Shown one piece after another: positions 25,111-32,569 of a DNA stretch of 64,000 nucleotides (position 1 is its first letter; each line of letters begins with the position of its first letter). The notes below the pieces were generated by a model that saw nothing but the letters and a program-made list of their open reading frames with translations, was not told the origin of the DNA and searched no databases. Location: positions 3,782,001 to 3,846,000 of the forward strand of contig NZ_CP066831.1 of assembly GCF_016598615.1 (NCBI RefSeq), given 5' to 3'. The translations under genes were made by a program, and so were the position numbers. The stretch comes from Streptomyces liliifuscus. Lineage in GTDB: Bacteria > Actinomycetota > Actinomycetes > Streptomycetales > Streptomycetaceae.

Positions 25111-25275
25111 GACTGCCCCGCCCACCCCCGGTCACCCATGCACCCCCGCCAGCCCTCACCCAGCCCGTCCGGCGTTTGAGGACGAGGCCGTTCAGGCCGA
25201 CTCCCCACCCACCCCGGTCACCCACCCACCCCCGCCAGCCCCCACCCAGCCCGTCCGGCGTGTGAGGACGAGCGC
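25111..25275 (+). repeat. two ~78-bp direct repeats (CCCGTCCGGCGTTTGAGG family)
   Basis: Units start at 25111 and 25199 (period 88) and each ends in CAGCCCGTCCGGCGT(T/G)TGAGGACGAG. Sequences with this ending are common intergenic repeats in Streptomyces. They fill much of the 310-base gap between the HdeD-like and TetR genes. Confidence 0.75.
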
Positions 25276-25294
25276 GGCAGCGCGATGCGGGGGT

Positions 25295-25313
25295 CTGGGG
25301 GCGGAGCCCCCAG
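25295..25313 (+). terminator. hairpin of the GGGGTCTGGGGGCGGAG type
   Basis: CTGGGGGC, loop GGA, GCCCCCAG is a perfect 8-bp stem. It follows the direct repeats and lies about 50 bases before the TetR gene start, so it may end transcription from the HdeD-like gene. No U-tract. Confidence 0.5.
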
Positions 25314-25363
25314 GGATGGGACGGGTAGGGGCGGCGGGGGCGAGAAAGGTTACGCTGCGGAGC

Positions 25364-26089
25364 ATGACCTCGGAGGTTCCCACACGCGCGTATCGGCGGC
25401 TCAGTGTCGAGGAGCGGCGGAGCCAACTACTGGACGCGGCGTTGTCGTTGTTCGCGGCCCGGGCCCCCGAAGAGGTCTCCCTGGACGACGTGGCGGAGGC
25501 GGCCGGCGTCTCACGCCCACTGGTGTACCGCTACTTCCCCGGCGGCAAGCAGCAACTGTACGAAGCCGCACTGAGATCCGCCGCCGAAGAGCTGGAGCAC
25601 TGCTTCGCCGAACCCCCGCAGGGCCCCCTCACCCAGCGTCTCTCCAACGCCCTCGACCGCTACCTGGCCTTCGTGGACGAGCACGACGCCGGATTCAGCG
25701 CCCTGCTGCAGGGCGGAAGCGTCGTCGAGACGTCACGGACCACGGCCATCGTGGACGGGGTGCGGCGCGCAGCCGCCGAGCACATCCTGGTTCATCTGGA
25801 GGTCGAGGAACCGGCACCCCGGCTGCGGATGACCGTCCGGATGTGGATCACGGCGGTCGAGGCCGCCTCCCTGATCTGGCTGGACGAGGAGAAGGAACCC
25901 CCGCTGGACGAACTGCGGGACTGGCTCGTGGAGCAGTTCGTCGCGTGCCTGGTGGCGACCGCGACACGCGACGCCCAGACGGCCGGAGCCGTACGGGCCG
26001 CGCTGGCGATGGAGCCCGCGGACGGCCCGATGGGCACGTTCGCACGGGCGGTGCTGCCCGTGGTGGGCGACGCGGCCCACCTGCTGTGA
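25364..26089 (+). CDS. TetR/AcrR-family transcriptional regulator
   Basis: A 241-residue regulator with an N-terminal HTH: RRSQLLDAALSLFAARAPEE, VSLDDVAEAAGVSRPLVYRY and FPGGKQQLYEAAL. The C-terminal ligand domain is all helical and contains MWITAVEAASLIWLDE. The target is unknown; the gene downstream is a small hypothetical ten bases away and probably in the same transcript. ATG at 25364 is the first credible start after GC-rich repeat sequence. Confidence 0.92.
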   Translation: MTSEVPTRAYRRLSVEERRSQLLDAALSLFAARAPEEVSLDDVAEAAGVSRPLVYRYFPGGKQQLYEAALRSAAEELEHCFAEPPQGPLTQRLSNALDRYLAFVDEHDAGFSALLQGGSVVETSRTTAIVDGVRRAAAEHILVHLEVEEPAPRLRMTVRMWITAVEAASLIWLDEEKEPPLDELRDWLVEQFVACLVATATRDAQTAGAVRAALAMEPADGPMGTFARAVLPVVGDAAHLL

Positions 26090-26099
26090 CACTGGCTGC

Positions 26100-26414
26100 G
26101 TGAAGAGCGAAGACACCCCCTTCGAAGGCGGCCCCCTGGACGGCCGGGTGCTGCCGGTCCTGCTCGGTCCGACCGGACACCCGCCGAAGGTGTACCGGGT
26201 CCCGGTCCCGGACAACGCCGGTGGCCCGCCGACCGTGCTCGTCTACCGGCGGGTGCAGGCGGGCACCAGCAGGCGGCTCGCGCTGCATCAGGGGTGGAAG
26301 TACGAGTACGACCCCACGGACACGAGCGGCGGCAGGCTCAGGTGGCCGTGGTCGAAGCCGGTCATCAAGCCAGACGCCACGCCGGACGGCAAGTCGGACG
26401 ACACCGACGAGTGA
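26100..26414 (+). CDS. small hypothetical protein
   Basis: About 104 residues starting GTG AAG AGC, ten bases after the TetR stop. The protein begins DTPFEGGPLDGRVLPV, a motif seen in short actinobacterial proteins, and ends in a charged tail (TPDGKSDDTDE). No membrane segment or enzyme motif is visible. Function unknown; probably co-transcribed with the TetR gene. Confidence 0.72.
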   Translation: MKSEDTPFEGGPLDGRVLPVLLGPTGHPPKVYRVPVPDNAGGPPTVLVYRRVQAGTSRRLALHQGWKYEYDPTDTSGGRLRWPWSKPVIKPDATPDGKSDDTDE

Positions 26415-26522
26415 CCTCGTTGGGCCGGATCGCCCACGCTCGCCGCGCGGAGCTCGCGCGCGCGTCTGACGCTCGTGGTGCGGAGGAGCGGAAGGGCCGC
26501 GCCCCGCACCGGAGGTGATGAC

Positions 26523-27758
26523 GTGTCAGGAAGGCTTCTGCGGCTGGTCTGTACGGCGGCGATCACGGCCGGCGCCGTCCTCGCACCCGGCCCGGCGGCA
26601 GCGGTGCCCGAGCCCGGTGAGAGTCCGGTGGCCGAGCCCGGCGAGAGCTTCGCACCGGATTCCGTACCGGAGGGCGAGCCGTCCGTCGCCGAGTTGCTGA
26701 CCGACCTCCAGCGGCTGTACCGGGAGGCCGAGGCGGCGACGGAGACGTACAACGCGACCGAGGAGAAGCTGAAGCGGCAGCGGACCGAGGTCGCGAAGCT
26801 CAACGGGCGCCTCTCCGCGGCCCGGCTCTCGCTCCAGGGCAGTCGCGGCGCCGCGGGACGGCTCGCCCGGCAGCAGTACCAGGGCACGAGCGAGATCTCC
26901 TCGTACGTACGGCTGCTGCTCGCCCGGGATCCTCAGCACGCGCTCGACCAGGGCCAGGTGATCCGGCAGGTCTCGCTGGAGCGCGCCGGAACGGTCGACC
27001 GGCTGGCGGTGGACGAGCGGAGGGCCGACGGGCTGGCGCGGGAGGCGCGGCGCGCGCTCGACGAGCAACTCACCCTCGCCGAACGGCAGAAGAAGGACCG
27101 TGACCTCGTCGGGGAGCGGCTGAAGGACGTCGAGGAGCTGCTCGTCTCGCTGTCCGCCGAACAGCTGGCCCGGGTGGCCGAGTTGGAGAAGTCGGGCGTG
27201 GCCGAGGCTCAGGACGAGCTCGTCGCCTCGGGAGCGCTGAGCAGTGCGCGGCCGCCCTCCCTCGAAGGGGACCGGGCACTGCGCCATGCCGTGGACCAGA
27301 TCGGCAAGCCGTACGAGTGGGGCGCCGAGGGACCGGACACGTACGACTGCTCCGGTCTCACCTCGGAGGCCTGGGGCAGCGCGGGCCGCGCCATCCCCCG
27401 TACCAGCCAGGAGCAGTGGGCCCAACTGCCTCGCGTGGAGCTGAACGAGCTGCGCCCGGGGGACCTGGTCGTCTACTTCCCCGAGGCCACCCACGTCGCC
27501 ATGTACCTCGGCGACGGCATGGTCGTCCAGGCCCCGAGGCCGGGGGCGACGGTCAAGGTCTCCCCCATCGCCGCCAATCCCGTACTGGGTGCCGTACGGC
27601 CGGACCCGGGAGGAGAACCCCTGCAGAGCTATGTCCCGCCGGAGCTCCCCGAGGGCGCGACGGACGGTTCGGACGACGGCTACAGCGCGCCTGCGAGCGA
27701 CCCCGAAGGGGTGCCGGGAACTGCGCGATCAGCCACGACCGACCCGCACCCGGGGTGA
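26523..27758 (+). CDS. secreted NlpC/P60 peptidoglycan endopeptidase
   Basis: A 411-residue exported hydrolase. The N-terminal signal peptide (about 5-25) is followed by a Pro/Glu linker, a long coiled coil (about 55-245) and an NlpC/P60 domain. The catalytic Cys is in YDCSGLTSEAW (Cys near 278) and the His in ATHVAMYLGDG. Such proteins cut stem peptides during growth or sporulation. GTG start with GGAGGTGAT at 26511-26519. The last ~17 residues (EGVPGTARSATTDPHPG) are encoded by a copy of the intergenic repeat, so the natural end was probably earlier. Confidence 0.92.
   Translation: MSGRLLRLVCTAAITAGAVLAPGPAAAVPEPGESPVAEPGESFAPDSVPEGEPSVAELLTDLQRLYREAEAATETYNATEEKLKRQRTEVAKLNGRLSAARLSLQGSRGAAGRLARQQYQGTSEISSYVRLLLARDPQHALDQGQVIRQVSLERAGTVDRLAVDERRADGLAREARRALDEQLTLAERQKKDRDLVGERLKDVEELLVSLSAEQLARVAELEKSGVAEAQDELVASGALSSARPPSLEGDRALRHAVDQIGKPYEWGAEGPDTYDCSGLTSEAWGSAGRAIPRTSQEQWAQLPRVELNELRPGDLVVYFPEATHVAMYLGDGMVVQAPRPGATVKVSPIAANPVLGAVRPDPGGEPLQSYVPPELPEGATDGSDDGYSAPASDPEGVPGTARSATTDPHPG
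27716..27734 (-). repeat. intergenic repeat core inside a coding tail
   Basis: GGGAACTGCGCGATCAGCC matches the inverted repeat core at 8560-8590. Here it lies within the last codons of the NlpC/P60 gene and not after its stop. Confidence 0.65.
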
Positions 27759-27772
27759 AGGCCCAGGCGTTC

Positions 27773-28381
27773 TCAGGAGAGCGGCCAGTTGCGCAGCGCG
27801 GCGTCGGCCATCTCCTGGAGTTCGTCGCGGCCCACACCGCTCGCGGCCTGCACGGCGATGCCGTACCCCAGGGCGGTGAGGTGGCGGGCCAGTAGCCCCG
27901 GATCGGTCTCCGGGGGCAGGTCGCCTTCGTCGACGGCCTGCTGGAACCGCTCTCGGATGAGGGTGTAGCCGTTGTCGCGCCAGACGACGAGAAGGTCACG
28001 GACCTCCTGCCCGGAGTCGCTGACGCTCAGGGCGCTCTGGACGCCCAGGCAGCCGTTGGGCTGGGCCGGGCGGGTGGTGGTTCGAACGGTTCCGGCCAGG
28101 ATCGCGGTGGCGACGCCGAGGGCGGTCGGCTCCTCCAGGGCCCGGGGCAGATAGGCGCTCGGGCCTTCGGTGTAGCGCTCCAGGGCCCTGCGGAACAGCG
28201 CCTCCTTGTTGCCGAAGGCCGCGTACATGCTGGTGGTGGAGATGCCCATCGCGTTCGTCAGGGAGGCCAGGCTGGCGCCCTCGTAGCCGTGCTCCCAGAA
28301 GACCAGCATGGCCCGTTCGAGAGCCTCGTCGGCGTCGAACCCTCGCGGTCGGCCGATGGGGCCGCTCTGTTTCGTCTCCAC
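27773..28381 (-). CDS. TetR-family repressor of the SnoaL-like/SDR genes
   Basis: A 202-residue TetR regulator: GRPRGFDADEALERAMLVFW, then ASLASLTNAMGISTTSMYAAF and GNKEALFRRAL. The RPRGFD start and PNGCLGVQSAL segment are typical of AcrR/NemR-like regulators that sense electrophiles or xenobiotics. GTG start at 28379-28381. Two palindromic operators lie directly upstream, between it and the divergent SnoaL-like gene, so it likely represses both directions. Confidence 0.93.
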   Translation of the reverse strand: METKQSGPIGRPRGFDADEALERAMLVFWEHGYEGASLASLTNAMGISTTSMYAAFGNKEALFRRALERYTEGPSAYLPRALEEPTALGVATAILAGTVRTTTRPAQPNGCLGVQSALSVSDSGQEVRDLLVVWRDNGYTLIRERFQQAVDEGDLPPETDPGLLARHLTALGYGIAVQAASGVGRDELQEMADAALRNWPLS

Positions 28382-28396
28382 CCCCGCAGTCTACCT

Positions 28397-28420
28397 CTTC
28401 CGCATCGATCGATGCGGAAG
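28397..28420. promoter_or_regulatory. perfect 24-bp palindromic TetR operator 1
   Basis: The site is a perfect palindrome centred on CGATCG, with half-site CTTCCGCATCGA. It begins 16 bases upstream of the TetR start codon. It shares the inner pattern TTC-GCATCG with operator 2. Confidence 0.8.
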
Positions 28421-28430
28421 TGCTATCGTT

Positions 28431-28460
28431 CGACTTCTGCATCGACCGATGCAGAAGTCG
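28431..28460. promoter_or_regulatory. 30-bp palindromic TetR operator 2
   Basis: Arms CGACTTCTGCATCG (28431-28444) and CGATGCAGAAGTCG (28447-28460) are perfectly complementary around two central bases. It ends directly at the AAGGAGG ribosome-binding site of the SnoaL-like gene, so a bound repressor would block that promoter. Confidence 0.8.
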
Positions 28461-28475
28461 AAGGAGGCTGTTCAC

Positions 28476-28868
28476 GTGTCCGACAGCGATCTGCGCGCTT
28501 TCTACCGCCGCTATGTCGAGCAGCTCAACGCCCACAAGTTCGACGGCATGGACGAGTTCATCAACGACCGGACCACGCTGAACGGTGAGCCGGCCACCCG
28601 GGACGACCTTCTCGCGGTTCAGAGGCGAGACGTGGAGGCGGTTCCGGACCTCCACTGGGAGCTCAAGGAACTGCTCTTCGACGGAGACCGTCTGGCCGCG
28701 CGCCTGATCAACACGGGCACTCCGGTGAAGGAGTGGCTCGGCGTGGCCCCCACCGGCGCCTCGTTCGAAATCGTCGAATACGCCATCTACCAAGTCCGCG
28801 ACGGGCGGTTCGTGCATATGACGGCCCTGCACGACGCCGGCGAGATGCGCCGTCAGCTGACCGGCTGA
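28476..28868 (+). CDS. SnoaL-like / ester-cyclase-type protein
   Basis: A 130-residue NTF2-fold protein of the SnoaL-like polyketide cyclase/ester cyclase group. Typical segments are LRAFYRRYVEQLNAHKFDGM, RDDLLAVQRRDVEAVPDLHW and WLGVAPTGASFEIVEYAIYQV. Many members act in stress or xenobiotic regulons without a known substrate. GTG start with AAGGAGG at 28461-28467. It is the first gene downstream of operator 2. Confidence 0.88.
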   Translation: MSDSDLRAFYRRYVEQLNAHKFDGMDEFINDRTTLNGEPATRDDLLAVQRRDVEAVPDLHWELKELLFDGDRLAARLINTGTPVKEWLGVAPTGASFEIVEYAIYQVRDGRFVHMTALHDAGEMRRQLTG

Positions 28869-28966
28869 CCTGTCCGATCAGCAACGGCAACAGCGACAGC
28901 GACAGCAAGAAATAGGCCGGATACCGCCAACCGCCCACTCGGGGCACCTAGTTCTGGAGGAAAGGC

Positions 28967-29653
28967 ATGACCGTCACACTGATCACCGGAGCCAACAAGG
29001 GCATCGGTTTCGAGACAGCCAAGCAGCTTCTGGAGTTGGGCCACACGGTTTACATCGGTGCGCGTGACGTCGAGCGAGGCGAGAAGGCCGCGGCAGAGCT
29101 CGACGCGCGGTTTGTACAGCTCGACGTCACCGATGACGCATCTGTGAGCAGCGCGCTTGCGACGATCGGTTCGGCCGAGGGCCGGCTCGACGTCCTCGTG
29201 CACAACGCGGGCATCCTCGGGAGCCAAGTCAGCGACGGTCCCACGGCTCTGCGAATGTTCGACACCAACGCGGTGGGAATCGTGCGCGTCACGGAGGCGG
29301 CACTTCCGCTGTTGCACAAGTCCTCGAACCCGACCGTGGTCACCGTTTCGAGCAGCCTCGGGTCGTTCTGGGCAGTGAACAACCCGGACCGGCCGGAGTT
29401 CAACGTGCCGTTCGCGCTCTACTCCGCGTCCAAGTCGGCGGCGACCATGCTCACGGTCCAGTACGCCAAGTCCCAGCCGGGCATCAAGTTCAACGCTCTT
29501 GAGCCCGGCACCACGGCCACCGACATGACCGCGTCCCTCGGAATCGGAAGGCCGGTGGAGGAGAGCGCCAGAACTGTCGTACGCCTGGCGACCCTCGACG
29601 CGGACGGCCCTACCGGAACCCTCCAGGACGAGAACGGGGAGTTGCGCTGGTGA
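28967..29653 (+). CDS. short-chain dehydrogenase/reductase
   Basis: A 228-residue classical SDR. The NAD(P)-binding motif is TGANKGIG (7-14), followed by LDVTDD, HNAG and the active-site YSASK with a preceding SSS. It should reduce a carbonyl or oxidise an alcohol, NADP preference being likely from the Arg after the second strand (GARD). ATG preceded by GGAGGAAAGG. It lies 98 bases after the SnoaL-like gene and is probably in the same TetR-controlled unit. Confidence 0.93.
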   Translation: MTVTLITGANKGIGFETAKQLLELGHTVYIGARDVERGEKAAAELDARFVQLDVTDDASVSSALATIGSAEGRLDVLVHNAGILGSQVSDGPTALRMFDTNAVGIVRVTEAALPLLHKSSNPTVVTVSSSLGSFWAVNNPDRPEFNVPFALYSASKSAATMLTVQYAKSQPGIKFNALEPGTTATDMTASLGIGRPVEESARTVVRLATLDADGPTGTLQDENGELRW

Positions 29654-29696
29654 GTGGGCGGGGACGAGTGCGTCGAGGGGCTGCGCGACCGGCCCG

Positions 29697-30950
29697 TCAG
29701 GCTCCGGCGACCGAAGCCAGGTACGCGCCCGTCTTCTCCGGCTCATAGAAGAAGTTCTCGAAGTCCGACGGGTCGTTGAAGCCGTTTGCGAAGCGGTTGG
29801 CCACCGGGGGGAGTTGGCCGGCCGCGCCGATCAGGTTGAGGACGTGCTCCGGCGGGGCGCCGAGCATCGCGTTCGTCCACTTGGTCACGTGCTGGGCCGT
29901 GTCCCAGTACCGCTCGAAGGTGTCCCGCATCCACGTCTCGTCGAACTCCTTCTCGCCGTGCGAGAGGATCGAGTCGAGGTATGAAGCGGCGCACTTCGAG
30001 GCCGAGTTGGAGCCCTGTCCGGTGATCGGGTCGTTGGCGACGACCACGTCGGCGACGCCGAGGACCAGGCCGCCGCCGGGCAGCCGGCCGATGGGGTTGC
30101 GGACCATGGGCGCGTAGCGTCCGGACAACGTGCCGCCTGCGTCGGTGAGTTCGACCTTGGTGGCCCGCGCGTACTCCCACGGCGTGAACCGCTCCATGAG
30201 TTCCAGGGTCAGGGAGAGGTGTTCGGCCGGGTCCTTGACGCCCTGGAAGGCGTCCAGCGGGCCGCCGGGTATGCCCTCCCAGAAGAGGATGTCCGCCCGG
30301 CCGGAGGTGGTGAAGGTGGGCATGACGAAGAGTTCGCCCACGCCGGGCACGAGGTTGCAGCGCACCGCGTCGTAGTCCGGGTGCTCCGGGCGCGGGCCCA
30401 GGCCGTGGACGTACGCGACGGCCAGCGCGCGCTGCGGCTCCGTGTACGGGGAGCGGGAGGCGTCGCGCCCGAACATCGACACCAGCTCGCCCTTGCCGGC
30501 CGAGACGAGGACCAGGTCGTACGTACGGGAGAAGTAGTCGAGGTCGCCGACCGCCGCGCCGTGGATGACCAGTTGGCCGCCGCGCTGGGCGAACGTCTCC
30601 ATCCAGCCGGCCATCTTGACGCGCTGGTCGACGGACTGGGCGTAGCCGTCGAGCCTGCCGACCCAGTCGATCGCGCGCTGGGTCGGGCCCGGGTCGTGCG
30701 AGCCGGGGGCGGCGACCGAGACGCCGAGTCCTTCGATCTTCGGGGCCTGGGACTCCCAGAAGTTCACCTGGAGATCGCGCTCGTGCTGCAACGCCGTGTG
30801 GAACATGCACTGCGTCGACATGACGCGGCCCGTACGGATCTCGTCCGCCGTGCGGTTGGACATCAGGGTGACCTCGTACCCGTTCGACTGGAGTCCGAGG
30901 GCGAGCTGGAGTCCGGACTGGCCGGCTCCGACGACGAGTATCTTCCGCAT
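29697..30950 (-). CDS. StyA-like FAD-dependent monooxygenase of conservon 2
   Basis: A 417-residue flavoprotein resembling the oxygenase component of styrene/indole monooxygenases. The Rossmann motif VGAGQSGLQLALGL (about 7-20) opens the protein, and GVADVVVANDPITGQGSNSASK near residue 305 is the second FAD motif. Such enzymes need reduced FAD from a separate reductase, which is not encoded nearby. It lies 68 bases after cvnD of conservon 2 on the same strand, the place where conservon 1 has a P450. An oxidoreductase as the last conservon gene therefore seems a theme. Start ATG at 30948-30950. Confidence 0.88.
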   Translation of the reverse strand: MRKILVVGAGQSGLQLALGLQSNGYEVTLMSNRTADEIRTGRVMSTQCMFHTALQHERDLQVNFWESQAPKIEGLGVSVAAPGSHDPGPTQRAIDWVGRLDGYAQSVDQRVKMAGWMETFAQRGGQLVIHGAAVGDLDYFSRTYDLVLVSAGKGELVSMFGRDASRSPYTEPQRALAVAYVHGLGPRPEHPDYDAVRCNLVPGVGELFVMPTFTTSGRADILFWEGIPGGPLDAFQGVKDPAEHLSLTLELMERFTPWEYARATKVELTDAGGTLSGRYAPMVRNPIGRLPGGGLVLGVADVVVANDPITGQGSNSASKCAASYLDSILSHGEKEFDETWMRDTFERYWDTAQHVTKWTNAMLGAPPEHVLNLIGAAGQLPPVANRFANGFNDPSDFENFFYEPEKTGAYLASVAGA

Positions 30951-31018
30951 GCCTGTCCTTCTCTGCGTACGACTTGTTCCGGTGTCTGGATCCGGTTGGC
31001 TCCGGCGTCCGATTCCGG

Positions 31019-31681
31019 TTATTCCGGGCTGACTTCGAGTGCGTGGCCGACGAGGGCCAGGAGGGTCTCGATCGCCGAGAACCTGCTGCGCGCGTCCATG
31101 ATCATGACAGGTATGTGCGGGGGAATCGTGAGGGCCTCGCGTACGTCCTCCGGCTCGTACTTCTCGCTGCCGTCGAAGTGGTTGACGGCGACGACGTACG
31201 GCAGCCCGCAGCTCTCGAAGTAGTCGAGCGCCGGGAAGCAGTCCTTGAGGCGGCGGGTGTCGGCGAGGACCACCGCGCCGATCGCCCCGCGCACCAGGTC
31301 GTCCCACATGAACCAGAACCGCTGCTGCCCCGGCGTGCCGAACAGGTACAGGACCAGGTCGTCGTCGAGCGTGATGCGGCCGAAGTCCATGGCCACGGTG
31401 GTGGTCAGCTTCTCCGGGGTCGAGCTGAGGTCGTCGGTGTCCTCGCTCGCCTCGGTCATCAGCGCCTCCGTCTGGAGGGGCGTGATCTCCGAGACGGCGG
31501 TGACGAGGGTGGTCTTGCCGACGCCGAAGCCGCCGGCCACCACTATCTTCGTGGCGATCGGGGCGCGCGTACGGTCCTTCTGCCAGGCCTTCAACTCATC
31601 GTCGGACTCGATGAGTTGCGGAGACCCGGGGTATCGCGAGGCATCTGCGACGCGGGAGGCGTCAGAGACGACGGAGTCCAC
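31019..31681 (-). CDS. cvnD: CvnD: MglA-like GTPase of conservon 2
   Basis: A 220-residue Ras-like GTPase with P-loop GGFGVGKT, the FGTPGQQRF motif and a G4-like NHFD. An N-terminal extension of about 40 residues (ESDDELKAWQKDRTRAPI) precedes the G domain. The GTG start at 31679-31681 lies inside cvnC (20-base overlap). The expected partner is the roadblock protein of the same operon. It is clearly homologous to the conservon 1 GTPase, but the flanking segments differ. Confidence 0.95.
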   Translation of the reverse strand: MDSVVSDASRVADASRYPGSPQLIESDDELKAWQKDRTRAPIATKIVVAGGFGVGKTTLVTAVSEITPLQTEALMTEASEDTDDLSSTPEKLTTTVAMDFGRITLDDDLVLYLFGTPGQQRFWFMWDDLVRGAIGAVVLADTRRLKDCFPALDYFESCGLPYVVAVNHFDGSEKYEPEDVREALTIPPHIPVMIMDARSRFSAIETLLALVGHALEVSPE

Positions 31682-32072
31682 TCAGCACCCTTTCCAGCAG
31701 AGCGCGGTCCGGCTGTCCCGGGCCGTGACCTGTTCCGTACACACGGATCTTTCCCTGGTCCGCCAGGTCGCTGAGGAGCACCCGGACCACACCGAGCGGC
31801 ATCTTCAGCAGGGCGGCGACCTCGGCCACCGTACGCATCCGGCGGCAGAGTTCGACGATGGCCCGCATCTCCGGCATCACCCGGGTGGAGAGTGAACCAT
31901 TCTCCAGTTCCGGGCGCTCCGGGGAGGCTTCGAGCGCCGCCACGAACGTCTCGACGAGCAGGACGTGCCCAAAGCGCGTACGACCGCCGGTGAGCGAGTA
32001 CGGGCGTACGCGGGCGGGTTTGCGGTCGCCGCCGCGGACCGGGAGCCTGGGCGTGCCGCTCACGTCGTTCAC
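31662..32072 (-). CDS. cvnC: CvnC: DUF742 protein of conservon 2
   Basis: A 136-residue DUF742 protein with the RVRPYSLTGGRTR hallmark (about 21-33) and a winged-helix-like MRTVAEVAALLKMPLGVVRV followed by LLSDLADQGKIRVYG. GTG start at 32070-32072 overlapping the cvnB stop by four bases. Role as for the conservon 1 paralogue, unproven. Confidence 0.93.
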   Translation of the reverse strand: MNDVSGTPRLPVRGGDRKPARVRPYSLTGGRTRFGHVLLVETFVAALEASPERPELENGSLSTRVMPEMRAIVELCRRMRTVAEVAALLKMPLGVVRVLLSDLADQGKIRVYGTGHGPGQPDRALLERVLSGLRRL

Positions 32073-32569
32073 TTGGCCGCCTCCATCGTCGTGGCCTCGA
32101 TCGACTGCCGCAGCTCGCTGCGGAGTTCGGGGGTCAGGACATGTCCGGCGCGGCCGACGAAGAGCGCCATGTGGTACGCGACGACGCTCATGTCGCAGTC
32201 CGGGGCGCCGTGCACACCGAGCAGCGAGCCGTCGCTGATCGACATGATGAACAGGCCGCCGTCCTCCATCGCGACCATCGTCTGCTTGACGCCGCCGCCG
32301 TCCATCAGCTTGGCGGCGCCGATGGCGAGGCTGCCGATGCCGGACACGATGGTCGCGAGGTCCGCCGCGGAGCCTTTGGGGCTCGTGCGCTTCTCCGTGC
32401 CGCGACGGGCCTGGGCGTTCCTCCCGGGGTCGGAGGAGAGCAGCAACAAGCCGTCGGAGGAGACCACCGCGACGGACAGGAGCCCCGGCACCTCCTCGAC
32501 GAGGTTCGTCAGCAGCCAGTGCAGATTGCGGGCTTCACTGCTCAGTCCGAAGGTACTGGGCGCGGTCAA
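32069..32569 (-). CDS. cvnB: CvnB: roadblock/LC7 protein of conservon 2
   Basis: A 166-residue roadblock/LC7 protein: LHWLLTNLVEEVPGLLSVAV, SSDGLLLLSSD, and GGGVKQTMVAMEDGGLFIMS. It likely regulates the CvnD GTPase. Its start is TTG at 32567-32569 overlapping the cvnA stop (TTGA), a rare start codon consistent with translational coupling. An insertion of charged residues (RNAQARRGTEKRTSPKG) is longer than in conservon 1. Confidence 0.94.
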   Translation of the reverse strand: MTAPSTFGLSSEARNLHWLLTNLVEEVPGLLSVAVVSSDGLLLLSSDPGRNAQARRGTEKRTSPKGSAADLATIVSGIGSLAIGAAKLMDGGGVKQTMVAMEDGGLFIMSISDGSLLGVHGAPDCDMSVVAYHMALFVGRAGHVLTPELRSELRQSIEATTMEAAK

